Shown piece after piece: positions 43,112 through 51,429 of a stretch of DNA of 64,000 nt. This stretch comes from Neobacillus vireti (GTDB lineage Bacteria > Bacillota > Bacilli > Bacillales > Cytobacillaceae), in the NCBI RefSeq assembly GCF_001026695.1, contig NZ_LDNB01000002.1, positions 965,702 to 1,029,701 on the forward strand. Direction: 5' to 3'. Within the stretch, counting starts at the first letter, position 1, and every line of letters begins with the position of its first letter. The notes under the pieces were generated by a model. The model was not told the origin of the DNA, ran no database searches, and saw only the letters and a list, made by a program, of their open reading frames with translations. Position numbers and translations under genes: made by a program.

Positions 43112-44140
43112 ATGATGCGTTTGAGAGAAAAGACGTTGGAAGAATTAGAGGATTGGGAAGAAGAACTGAATGATCGGGAACAGGAAAGTGGTCACCCTAA
43201 TTATGCTACAAAAATAGAACTTTTTAGGGAGATGGTTAGAAGGTTTCAACAACTTGTCCGCCAAAATAAAGATGATTATTCCCATGAATTGGAATACGTG
43301 AAGTGGAAGCTGATTTACAGCCTAATTCATTACGGAACTTATTTGAAGACCGTATATCAAAAGGATGACCATTTAGCTGCAAAGTGCTTAGAAGAGGCAT
43401 TGAAATATGACCGGACAAATCCGATTGCTGCCTACCGTCTGGGATTTTTATCATATAAGAAACGAAATTACTCCGAAGCAATCCAATATTTTGAGCTTAC
43501 TTTAACCAATCATAAATACTATGAAAAGCACCAGTACCAATTAGACGACCAGCAGGTAATCCATGCACATATTTATCTAACCAACAGCGCCCTAAAGATT
43601 GCGAAGGAAGCTTATGAAAAAATGAACCAATTGCCACAGTCAGCCAATCAAAACATTCCGATTCATGAGTTTTCTTCACTCTTTTTAAATCTGCAAGAAA
43701 ACGAACAGTATTTACAAAGAAACGCTTTTTATCAGTTGACAGGAGATGAGAAAACAACCTGTTCAAAAGAGGAGTGTGAGAGACTCATTGACTCAGAGCC
43801 ATCCAACACCATCATTCTTTATTTTAGTGACAGGAATATAACTGCATTTTTTGAAGGGGAGGACGTTTCCCTTTCCGCAGATCAAGGAATCATGCTGCAA
43901 TATTTTCTCTTAAAAAGCTCAGAAGATCATCCGGCAACCCGAAACGCATTTTCTGATGTTGAAACGATTAAACAAAATACATTTGTTCAAAAGGTTAATC
44001 GATTAAAAAACAAATTGAGGGAGAAAGGATTGCCACCTATGATCCAAACGAAAAGATATCAAGGAGAGACAGCATACTATTTTGATGGATCATGTGAATT
44101 TTATATTATGTACCGGGTGGATGATGTGGAAAGTGAATAA
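43112..44140 (+). CDS. TPR-containing protein with C-terminal winged-helix-like segment
   Basis: A 342-residue cytoplasmic protein. A charged coiled-coil-like start (LREKTLEELEDWEEELNDRE) leads to helices including CLEEALKYDRTNPIAAYRLGFLSYKKRNYSEAIQYFE (about 95-131), a clear tetratricopeptide repeat. The end (about 250-330), DVSLSADQGIMLQYFLLKS and VQKVNRLKNKLREKGLPPMI, resembles the DNA-binding domain of response regulators. It may be a TPR regulator. AAAGGGGGAAA precedes the ATG pair at 43112/43115. Confidence 0.6.
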   Translation: MMRLREKTLEELEDWEEELNDREQESGHPNYATKIELFREMVRRFQQLVRQNKDDYSHELEYVKWKLIYSLIHYGTYLKTVYQKDDHLAAKCLEEALKYDRTNPIAAYRLGFLSYKKRNYSEAIQYFELTLTNHKYYEKHQYQLDDQQVIHAHIYLTNSALKIAKEAYEKMNQLPQSANQNIPIHEFSSLFLNLQENEQYLQRNAFYQLTGDEKTTCSKEECERLIDSEPSNTIILYFSDRNITAFFEGEDVSLSADQGIMLQYFLLKSSEDHPATRNAFSDVETIKQNTFVQKVNRLKNKLREKGLPPMIQTKRYQGETAYYFDGSCEFYIMYRVDDVESE

Positions 44141-44142
44141 GT

Positions 44143-44181
44143 AAAAACAGCGATGACAGGTCTGTCATCGCTGTTTTTATA
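44143..44181 (+). terminator. intrinsic terminator
   Basis: AAAAACAGCGATGACAG (44143-44159) pairs with CTGTCATCGCTGTTTTT (44162-44178), 2-nt loop; T tail included in the stem. Confidence 0.88.
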
Positions 44182-44215
44182 TACTGAGACCATCAAGAAA
44201 AAAGGAGATGGTCAC

Positions 44216-45589
44216 ATGAAGAACTGGAATCAATTATTCGTACGTCATGGTTTTCTAGCAGAGGAGGTACGTCCAAATGTCTTTGATTGTAAATGTGAAA
44301 CAGAAGAAAATCTCGCATTCTTACTAGAAAACTTAGAACAGCTTACAGTTTCATTTCAGTATGACGGGGCGTTCTTAACGATTTCTAGCCCTGTCGTCGA
44401 GGAAGAAGAATGGATAGTAGCTGTGGATTTTGAATATCGAGGACGCGGGGGAGATTTATGGTTTCGTCCTATCCTTGATCAACCGAAAGTAAAGGAGCTT
44501 GATACTTATATTGCTGGCATAGTAAGGCAGCTGAATCGGCTTGGCTTTTACACGGAAAGCTGCTGTGATGGACACGACAGAAGAAATCCGTTTATTGGTT
44601 TTATTAAGGAGGTTAACGTAGAAAATGTCATCGAAGTGTTAACGGCAGCAGGGATTTCCCAAATCTACAGGAGAAATCGCCACTTGAAATTGAGAATTCA
44701 AAGGGAATGCCTGCTTGATATCACTGAAAAGCTTTCCTGCATGCAGAAAGATTGTCTTGATAAAGGAATAGAATATTTCCGCAAACAGCAATTTTTTAAT
44801 CGCTTGGAAGAACTTCTATCCATTGAAGGAGAAAGTGGAAATGAAGCAAAGATTCGACAATTTGTCTTGGATCAACTACGTCATCATATTGATTATATAA
44901 CGGTTGACCAAACTGGAAATATTCTGGCACAAAAGACAGTTGGTACTGGTCATGGTCCTACACTATTGCTCAATGCTCACTTGGATACGGTAGAGCGGAT
45001 TGAACCCGGAAGAACAATCGTTAAAAATGGTTCCATCTGGTCGAGTGACAAAGGAATTTTGGGAGCAGATGACAGGGCAGGAGTGGCGGTTATTTTAGCG
45101 GCAGCATCCCGGTTACCGTCACTTGGATTTAACGGAAAGGTTAAATTTATTTTCACCGTGGAGGAGGAAGTCGGCTTAATCGGGGCACGCAGTGTTGACG
45201 AAACCTTCTTGTGGGACGTTGACGCGGCAATTGTCGTGGATCGTCGCGGTACAGGCGACATTGTGACATCATGCGGCGGCTATTATCCTTTTTGCCATGA
45301 AAGATATGGCCATTTCTTTGAAGAAACGGCACAACAAATGGGATTGATTGGCTGGAAAACAACACCTGGTGGCAGCAGTGATACAAGGATTTGGGCATCA
45401 CATAGGATTCAGAGTGTCAATCTTTCTGCCGGCTATATGAATGAGCATACTTCTTCAGAAACGTTAAATGTGGAAGCATGTTACAACACAGTAGAATTAC
45501 TAACAGCAGTTCTTAACGATTACAGAAATTTGCAAAGGACATTAAGACAAATCAATAGTGAAATAAATGTGAGAAGTGAGGTTTATTGA
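44216..45589 (+). CDS. M20 family peptidase with N-terminal extra domain
   Basis: A 457-residue protein. Residues 1-185 form an unrecognised domain with several cysteines (FYTESCCDGHDRR at 111-123). From about 190 an M20 zinc peptidase follows: AHLDT (His255, Asp257), ILGADDRAGV (Asp285), TVEEEVGLIGA (Glu316/317) and VDRRG (Asp ligand region), ending with the His of GYMNEHT. M20 enzymes of this type deblock or cleave small peptides. AAGGAGATGGTCAC supports the ATG at 44216. The N-terminal fusion is not usual for the family. Confidence 0.75.
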   Translation: MKNWNQLFVRHGFLAEEVRPNVFDCKCETEENLAFLLENLEQLTVSFQYDGAFLTISSPVVEEEEWIVAVDFEYRGRGGDLWFRPILDQPKVKELDTYIAGIVRQLNRLGFYTESCCDGHDRRNPFIGFIKEVNVENVIEVLTAAGISQIYRRNRHLKLRIQRECLLDITEKLSCMQKDCLDKGIEYFRKQQFFNRLEELLSIEGESGNEAKIRQFVLDQLRHHIDYITVDQTGNILAQKTVGTGHGPTLLLNAHLDTVERIEPGRTIVKNGSIWSSDKGILGADDRAGVAVILAAASRLPSLGFNGKVKFIFTVEEEVGLIGARSVDETFLWDVDAAIVVDRRGTGDIVTSCGGYYPFCHERYGHFFEETAQQMGLIGWKTTPGGSSDTRIWASHRIQSVNLSAGYMNEHTSSETLNVEACYNTVELLTAVLNDYRNLQRTLRQINSEINVRSEVY

Positions 45590-45722
45590 AAAAATATTTG
45601 GTATTCATGTATGGAACATGAAGAAAATATGGAAACAATCTAGCATTTGTCTATTCTATCTAGAAAAACTAGAAAATTATTTAAAAAACTATAATTTAAC
45701 TGTTGAAGAAGGAGGAATGAAA

Positions 45723-46259
45723 ATGGCGACAATGACAGCGCAAATACTTGTAGGTTCAGCACATCCGTATGATGGTGGGATCAACCCGGATTATTATATG
45801 TTTCTATCTGAAAATGGAATGGCCCGATGGACGATTGTGTCAGAAAATATGAGTGCAAAACATATTCAAAGTGGAGACCAACGGATGGCCCAGTGGATCC
45901 CAACAATAGAGTTCATGTTAGAGGATGCATTGTTGATGATTGGAATTTACATTTTAAAAGACAATGCACTTGTCAATATGACAAAACAATTTTTCAATGA
46001 GGAAATCCCTCGGACAGCGGACCTTAATCGGGATTTCCCAGCAAAAGCATTAGAAATGATGCGGAAAAGAACCTGTGAGTTGGAATTCCAATATAAAATG
46101 ACTCTTTCCGTCTTCAAAGGTTCGTCCATACTGAAGCAATTAAAAATCCTTGAAGAATACCCAATGGATGTAGAAGTATGTGTACCTGTTTTTCTGCGGG
46201 AGTACAATATTTGGAATCAGAAACAGGAAGTGATAGGTTGTTTGGAATCGCCACAATGA
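45723..46259 (+). CDS. conserved hypothetical protein
   Basis: A 178-residue soluble protein starting MATMTAQILVGSAHPYDGGI. GAAGGAGGA lies 7 nt before the ATG at 45723, ruling out the longer frame from 45576. It has mixed alpha/beta composition with no membrane segment and no recognised motif. It follows the M20 fusion gene at 133 bp and ends just before a strong terminator, so it may be the last gene of that unit. Confidence 0.6.
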   Translation: MATMTAQILVGSAHPYDGGINPDYYMFLSENGMARWTIVSENMSAKHIQSGDQRMAQWIPTIEFMLEDALLMIGIYILKDNALVNMTKQFFNEEIPRTADLNRDFPAKALEMMRKRTCELEFQYKMTLSVFKGSSILKQLKILEEYPMDVEVCVPVFLREYNIWNQKQEVIGCLESPQ

Positions 46260-46263
46260 TCAG

Positions 46264-46306
46264 AGGCAAAAGACCAGAGGGATGGTGCCTCTGGTCTTTT
46301 GCCTTG
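46264..46306 (+). terminator. intrinsic terminator
   Basis: AGGCAAAAGACCAGAGG (46264-46280) pairs perfectly with CCTCTGGTCTTTTGCCT (46288-46304). Confidence 0.85.
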
Positions 46307-46403
46307 GGCATAAACCTGGAGAATCCTAACTTGGTATATCTAGTTTGTAACGAGAGACAGGGTAATTTAAATTATTGTAAAACTTTCTAATAAATCTTGT
46401 TCT

Positions 46404-46446
46404 AGAGTCAGACTCCTTATGTGCCAGGAGTCAGACCCTTTTTTCC
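46404..46446. terminator. hairpin of the GGGTCAGACCC family
   Basis: GACTCCT (46411-46417) and AGGAGTC (46426-46432) with flanking AGTCAG/TCAGACCC and a T run. It lies beyond the stop of the minus-strand MFS gene. Confidence 0.65.
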
Positions 46447-46454
46447 GTGCCTCA

Positions 46455-47744
46455 TTAAGCTGCTTTCGCTTCTTGGTGTGCTGTCTGCTTCGGCAAACAT
46501 GCACTGACAATCGCAGCAAGCATCAATAGGATTGCAGCTGTGACTAATGAACTCGTATAGCTTCCGGCGCGGTCAAAGAAGACTCCTGGAAGAAACGAGC
46601 CGATTGCTGACCCAAGCTGATGGCTCATGTAAAGGAAGCCAGTCACAACACCTAAGGAAGAACCGCGAAAATAGTCTGCAAGTAATTTTACGGTAGGAGC
46701 CACAACGGCAAAATCTACGATACCGAAGGAAATGGAAAAGACAAATAACAGCCAAGGATTTTCTATGAAAAAGCCTAACCATTTTGCACTTGTTAAAAAG
46801 ATTACTAGAAAGACAATCGTCATTCCTCGAAAAAAATAAATCCAAGCGATCATTTTGCGATTATCAAATCGGTCTGCTAAGATTCCGGCAACAACCGTTC
46901 CACCAGTATTAAACGCAGCCAGAAGGCTTACTGCCGTGCCCGTTACAGCAACAGAAAAGCCACAAGCCTGGGCGAAAGGTATTAAATGTGTATCCATAAG
47001 CCCGGTAGTAGTAAATCCACAAATAAAAAACGGAATAATCAGAAACCAGAAACCGCGATGGAAGAGGAATCCCTTTTTTAAAATAGGCTGTGTTTCTTTC
47101 GTTTCCATTGAATCCTGTTGCTGTTTTTCAGCTGTCCCTACCGCTCCTAATGCTTTGATGCCCATTTCAGCAGGCTCCGATTTTAAAAAGATTGCTAGGA
47201 GCGGAAAAACAATCAGCAGGAGAAAGCCACCTAAAAGTAAAACGGTAGATTTCCAGCCGAATGCATTAATTAAAAACAGCGAGCTCGAAACCATCACCAT
47301 TTGTCCGGCACCAAAGCCTGCTTCTACTAAACCAAGGGCTAAGCCTTGTTTTTTGTGAAACCATTTTGTTACGGCAATGGTGGCGGTCACCCCCGATGCC
47401 CCGCCAAACCCGAGCGAAGAAATCACGCCGTATAAAATCAGAAGCTGCCAAATGTTTTGGGCGAAATAGATGAGAATGGTTGTAACGCCTATCAAAATAA
47501 TGCTGTAAACAAAAATCCGCTTCACGCCGTGTTTGTCAATGAGCTTTCCAATTACAGGCTGTGAAAGCGCGAAGACAATGAAGCTGACAAATGAAATGGC
47601 GGAAACCATGCTCCTTGAAGCGGTGAATTCTTGCTCCCACGGCTCCATAAAAGCACCGAAACAATAACGCAGGCCTTGAGCGGCTAAAACTCCAATAAAA
47701 CAGACCGCTAAAATAACCCAGCCATAATGTATTTTTTTTAACAA
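46455..47744 (-). CDS. MFS transporter, OFA/monocarboxylate-type
   Basis: A 429-residue carrier with 12 membrane segments and a central loop (about 195-220). The opening HYGWVILAVCFIGVLAAQGLRYCFGAF and the SRSMVSAISFVSFIVFALSQPVIGKLIDKHG stretch fit the oxalate/formate antiporter-monocarboxylate porter branch (YhjX-like). It likely exchanges or imports small organic acids. AAGAAGGGCTCGGG precedes the ATG on the minus strand. Confidence 0.8.
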   Translation of the reverse strand: MLKKIHYGWVILAVCFIGVLAAQGLRYCFGAFMEPWEQEFTASRSMVSAISFVSFIVFALSQPVIGKLIDKHGVKRIFVYSIILIGVTTILIYFAQNIWQLLILYGVISSLGFGGASGVTATIAVTKWFHKKQGLALGLVEAGFGAGQMVMVSSSLFLINAFGWKSTVLLLGGFLLLIVFPLLAIFLKSEPAEMGIKALGAVGTAEKQQQDSMETKETQPILKKGFLFHRGFWFLIIPFFICGFTTTGLMDTHLIPFAQACGFSVAVTGTAVSLLAAFNTGGTVVAGILADRFDNRKMIAWIYFFRGMTIVFLVIFLTSAKWLGFFIENPWLLFVFSISFGIVDFAVVAPTVKLLADYFRGSSLGVVTGFLYMSHQLGSAIGSFLPGVFFDRAGSYTSSLVTAAILLMLAAIVSACLPKQTAHQEAKAA

Positions 47745-48659
47745 CCCGAGCCCTTCTTTCCAAACTATTCTTCTATTATAAGGAAAAGAGCGCTCTCACG
47801 GCAATTAAAATACTTTATTGCAGAAAAGGGGTAAAGGGGTTTGAAAATAGTGGTACCACCCGATAATTGCTGAATTTAATTCGGCAAATTCCGAATGAGG
47901 ATAAATTCTCAGGACAGACCCTCAGTGCGATAAATTGTTAGCACATCGGGGGTCTTACCCTTTTTTTCAATCCGTTGCAGAAGACAATTCAATTAGGGAT
48001 AATATCAGCGGAATTAAGTAAAAAAGAAAGCAGGACTTCTTCATCGACATTTTGGCAAATTTTTTTTAATTGCTTATTTTGTCTGAATTTACATAGTAAA
48101 TTACAGGGGATGAAATAATGATTGGAGGGTGTGAGAATTATTTATTATTCAAGAAGAAGTCTTAATTGAATAACAGTGATATTTTAAATAAGCGGAGGTT
48201 TTATGGTTAGACTGTAGAATAGAGCTCGAATCGGGGTAAAGCGGAGATTTTCCGGTTAAGCAAAGAAAAATCGCCCATTTTCACGTTTTTTGAGTCAATA
48301 GCCGGAATTTCTCCGTCTGTTTAAGCTATTTTCAGTGACATTTCCTAATTAAGGGTAATTTCGAGACTGTCTATTAACTCATTTATTCTTTTAGATAACG
48401 AAGATTCCAACCAATTTTTTGCTTAAAAGGATATAAAACACCGTAAAATGTAGCTAAAAAGGCAAATATTTGGCGGCAATTTCATTAAATTTGGTTCCGC
48501 TGATTTTCACTTACATATTAATCGACAGTCTCATTTCTTCATTTATTTATCAAACTCGTTTTAGCTTCAAATGGTAAAATAAATTGGAATGGTTACTAAT
48601 TTATTTACATAGGATTTTTTTTTCACATCTTGCCGTATAAAAATGAAGGAGGAAATAAT
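47745..48659. other. intergenic region without a gene
   Basis: About 900 bp with no credible frame. It contains a GGGTCAG-family hairpin at about 47913-47970 (AGACCCTCAGTGCGATAAAT then TGTTAGCACATCGGGGGTCT) and an inverted-repeat unit at 48363-48532. The rest is A/T-rich. Confidence 0.7.
48363..48532. repeat. 170-bp unit bounded by inverted GAGACTGTC repeats
   Basis: GAGACTGTCTATTAA (48363-48377) and its inverted partner TTAATCGACAGTCTC (48518-48532) match at 14 of 15 positions. The interior is noncoding. It may be a miniature inverted-repeat element or part of a larger dispersed repeat. Confidence 0.55.
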
Positions 48660-49577
48660 ATGTCAAAAACAAATCAAAAAATTGTTCCGCATTTATGGTA
48701 TGACAAGGAGTCAAAAGAAGCAGCCGAGTTTTATATTTCCATATTTCCGGACTCAAATATTACGGCTGTAACAACAATCCACGACACACCATCAGGCGAC
48801 TCCGATATCGTCTCATTTGAGCTTTGGGGGCAGAAGTTCATGGCTATCAGTGCAGGGCCGTATTTCAAGATGAATCCGTCGGTGTCTTTCATCGTTAACT
48901 TTGACCCATCGCGAGAAAAAGACGCGAGAGAAAAAATAAATGAGGTTTGGAACAAATTGTCCGAAGGTGGCACGGTGTTAATGCCACTTGATAACTATCC
49001 GTTCAGTGAGAGGTATGGCTGGATTCAGGATAAGTATGGTTTGTCCTGGCAGTTAATCCTTACCAATCCAACAGGTGAAGAGCGGCCTGCATTAGTGCCG
49101 TCACTTTTATTTGTCGGCGATCAATGCGGCAACGCGGAAGAGGCGATTCATTTTTATTTATCTGTATTTAAGAACACGAAGCAGGGACTTATCGCCCGCT
49201 ACCCTAAAGGCATGGAACCTGACAAAGAAGGAACCATCATGTTCTCTGATTTCATGCTTGAAAATCGCTGGTTTGCCGCAATGGATAGTGCACATGAGCA
49301 CAAATTCAGTTTTAACGAGGCATTCTCATTCGTGGTTTACTGTGATACACAAGAAGAGATTGATTACTACTGGGAAAGACTTTCTGCAGTTCCTGAAGCT
49401 GAACAATGCGGCTGGCTGAAAGATAAACATGGCTTATCCTGGCAGATTGTACCAACCGAGATGGACGAGTTGATGGGCAAAGGCACACCAGCGCAACTTG
49501 AGCGCCTTACAAAAGCATTTCTTAAAATGAAGAAATTTGATCTTATGGAATTACGAAACGCATACCAGGGATATTGA
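48660..49577 (+). CDS. tandem PhnB-like VOC protein
   Basis: A 305-residue protein of two PhnB-type vicinal-oxygen-chelate domains. Each begins with an HLWYDKESKEAAEFYISIFP-like or LLFVGDQCGNAEEAIHFYLS-like helix and ends YGWIQDKYGLSWQLIL or CGWLKDKHGLSWQIVP. Such proteins were once labelled 3-demethylubiquinone-9 methyltransferase domain proteins; enzymatic role is unknown. AAGGAGGAAATAAT supports the ATG at 48660. Confidence 0.8.
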   Translation: MSKTNQKIVPHLWYDKESKEAAEFYISIFPDSNITAVTTIHDTPSGDSDIVSFELWGQKFMAISAGPYFKMNPSVSFIVNFDPSREKDAREKINEVWNKLSEGGTVLMPLDNYPFSERYGWIQDKYGLSWQLILTNPTGEERPALVPSLLFVGDQCGNAEEAIHFYLSVFKNTKQGLIARYPKGMEPDKEGTIMFSDFMLENRWFAAMDSAHEHKFSFNEAFSFVVYCDTQEEIDYYWERLSAVPEAEQCGWLKDKHGLSWQIVPTEMDELMGKGTPAQLERLTKAFLKMKKFDLMELRNAYQGY

Positions 49578-49703
49578 AAAAATCCATAGCAATGGTTACC
49601 AAGGCTCAAAGAAGGTTATTTTAGTATAGTCCACAAGAACTGTCCCCACGGCCAACATCTGGAGGGATATTTAATAGCACTTCTCATTCTTCAAAAAAAT
49701 TAA

Positions 49704-49755
49704 AAACAAATGAAAGAATCGGTCTCATGGTCCTATTCATTCATTTGTTTTTAAT
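49704..49755 (+). terminator. hairpin terminator
   Basis: AAAAACAAATGAA plus GAAT pair with ATTC plus ATTCATTTGTTTTT around a 15-nt loop. Confidence 0.7.
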
Positions 49756-49906
49756 TCATACTTTACGGGTAGGAATAATGCGGTTATAATAAATTTAAAT
49801 AGAAAAAAGCGTATTAAATGGGAAATTCTTAGGTTAATAAATGTAACGGTTAATCCTTTCTTAACGAAAAAGGATATGGAGCATAAATATTTGGGGTGTA
49901 TTTCTT

Positions 49907-50089
49907 ATGAAAACTAACGTGGAAAAGAAGAGACAAAAACTTATCAATAAGCTAATTTTTTTTAACGTATATAAGAAAGAGGACAAAACTCTGTACGAAT
50001 TACCGCTTTCCAGTTTAGAGAATGAATATAAAAGATACAAATTGCAAAACCATCCACATGGGGAGTTCGGTTCTATTCAGTGGATATAG
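49907..50089 (+). CDS. Fur-regulated basic protein FbpA-like
   Basis: A 60-residue basic protein; KKRQKLINKLIFFNVYKKED then KTLYELPLSSLENEYKRYK is the FbpA pattern. In B. subtilis FbpA works with the small RNA FsrA in sparing iron. The C-terminal QNHPHGEFGSIQWI is an extension also seen in some relatives. TTTGGGGTGTATTTCTT precedes the ATG. I see no obvious Fur box in the 120 bp upstream, so Fur control is not supported here. Confidence 0.7.
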   Translation: MKTNVEKKRQKLINKLIFFNVYKKEDKTLYELPLSSLENEYKRYKLQNHPHGEFGSIQWI

Positions 50090-50128
50090 TTTTTCTGTTG
50101 GGGAAATTGTCATGGTTATACAAAAAAA

Positions 50129-50178
50129 TTAGTGTCAGTCACAAGCCAGAAATCTGGAAGGTGCCTGGCACTTTTTTA
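50129..50178 (+). repeat. hairpin of the GTGTCAGGCACC family
   Basis: GTGTCAGTCAC and GTGCCTGGCAC flank AAGCCAGAAATCTGGAAG, followed by T. Imperfect stem. Confidence 0.6.
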
Positions 50179-50362
50179 TGCATTCTTATTTGGAATTATC
50201 TCAACTGAATTTTTTGGAGAAGTCGAATTAATTGTAATAGCAATAAACGATGAACTATCAGGGGGGATACAGCAAAAATAAGAGGAATACCTGGATGATA
50301 TTGGGGGTAATGGAATGAGTGAGAGATCGGAAAACAGGAACCTACATAAAACATATACACTT

Positions 50363-50608
50363 ATGGGGGCCGACAAGAAATTTTATAAGAGTGAAACTCC
50401 ATGAACCTATGGCGGTAATAAAAAAACAAAAGTATATGGTCGGATGGATTGTCCTGCTGCATTACGTGGCATCGCTAAGTGGGGGTATGTTAAAGATAGG
50501 GTATTTTTTGCGGATGAACAAACTGCAATAGAAGCTGGATTCAGACCTTGCGCCGCATGCCAGCGTGAGAAATATAAAATATGGAAAACGTTGCAGACTA
50601 ACCATTAA
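50363..50608 (+). pseudogene. Ada-type metal-binding domain protein with one internal stop
   Basis: ATG at 50363 opens MGADKKFYKSETP, then TGA at 50402-50404, then in the same frame TYGGNKKTKVYGRMDCPAAL and RVFFADEQTAIEAGFRPCAACQREKYKIWK to TAA at 50608. The Cys residues of MDC and PCAAC plus the VFFADEQTAIxAGFRPC core are those of the Ada N-terminal zinc domain that repairs methylphosphotriesters. A TGA where relatives have Gly would be a single base change. The same frame is open upstream to about 50179 except for TAA at 50279, perhaps part of a longer gene. Confidence 0.7.
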
Positions 50609-50752
50609 ATTGTACCTTTGTGAGGTGGGGGTCTACCCTTTTTTGGGCAGAACATGCTAGATGAATTAAAAAATAAATACGCGGTAACCTATCGGTGACA
50701 GGCAATATGTGGAAACTCAACACTACGTAGATGGAAGAAAGGAGAATTTAAA

Positions 50753-51030
50753 ATGGATTTTAAAAAAGAGAGTAATCGTTTTTATAAATATGATTAGACT
50801 GGTAAGTTACTGGCTGAGGTCATATATGAACCTGATGGAGAACATCAAGTGCTTTTAACGCATACATTTGTAGATTCCAGCCTAAGGGGACAGGGAGTAG
50901 CGGAACAATTGGTGGACTGTGTAGTAGCTGAGATGAAAGCAGAAGGCAAAAAATCGTCCCTATTTGTTCGTTTGCAGTTGCTCTATTTAAAAGAAAACCC
51001 GACAAATATAAGGATGTCATTACAAACTAA
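50753..51030 (+). pseudogene. degraded copy of the small GNAT gene at 35.45 kb
   Basis: Begins ATG with the same MDFKKESNRFYK; a TAG at codon 15 (AAATATGATTAG) and a one-base loss in GGCAAAAAATCG break the frame. Identity to 35452-35730 is very high and continues 60 bp past the stop, including the GTGCCTGACAC-type hairpin. It is a recent duplicate decaying. Confidence 0.85.
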
Positions 51031-51093
51031 AAAGGGTGCTTGAGAAGACAAATTGAACAAAATTAATGGGTGCCCGACACTATTTAGCGGGTG

Positions 51094-51333
51094 TCAAATC
51101 CACCAACCAGATAGTTTTACTTGATCTTTTCGGCTGAAAAATTCAATTTCTTCGAAAGTAAGACCATATTCCCCTGGATTTTTTGTCGTCTTTGCCGGGA
51201 ACGGATGAGTTAGATACAAACCGATCCCTAATGGGGCGAGAAAAAATAAAGCAGGTGCTGCCAAAAAGCGGTTCCACAGGGACTTACCTGATTTACTTGG
51301 TTCACCTGATTCCCCATTCTTTTCCTCACTCAA
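51094..51333 (-). pseudogene. 5' fragment of the alpha/beta hydrolase gene at 41.86 kb
   Basis: 80 codons from MSEEKNGESG through the membrane segment FLAAPALFFLAPLGIGLYL to VKLSGWWI, then a premature end at 51094. It matches the N-terminal part of the intact gene with a few substitutions. It abuts the GNAT copy, though the parent genes lie 6 kb apart. Confidence 0.82.
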
Positions 51334-51354
51334 TATGAACTCCTCCTTTCCATG

Positions 51355-51396
51355 GTAAAATGCACCTCTCCTTAAGAAGGAAGGTGCGTTTTACTT
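51355..51396 (-). terminator. terminator of the divergent NCS1 permease gene
   Basis: GTAAAATGCACCT pairs with AAGGTGCGTTTTAC (one G-U), with loop CTCCTTAAGAAGG. It lies 35 bp beyond the permease stop. Confidence 0.8.
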
Positions 51397-51429
51397 TTGT
51401 AATAGTATTTATCGGTAAGGCTTAATGCT

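Noticed and set aside
46855..47358. 167-codon plus-strand frame opposite the MFS gene
   Set aside because: Low-complexity K/A/P composition mirrored from membrane codons; no start signal.
50402..50404. Selenocysteine codon in the Ada-type gene
   Set aside because: No SECIS-like hairpin after the TGA, and relatives have Gly rather than Cys at this position.
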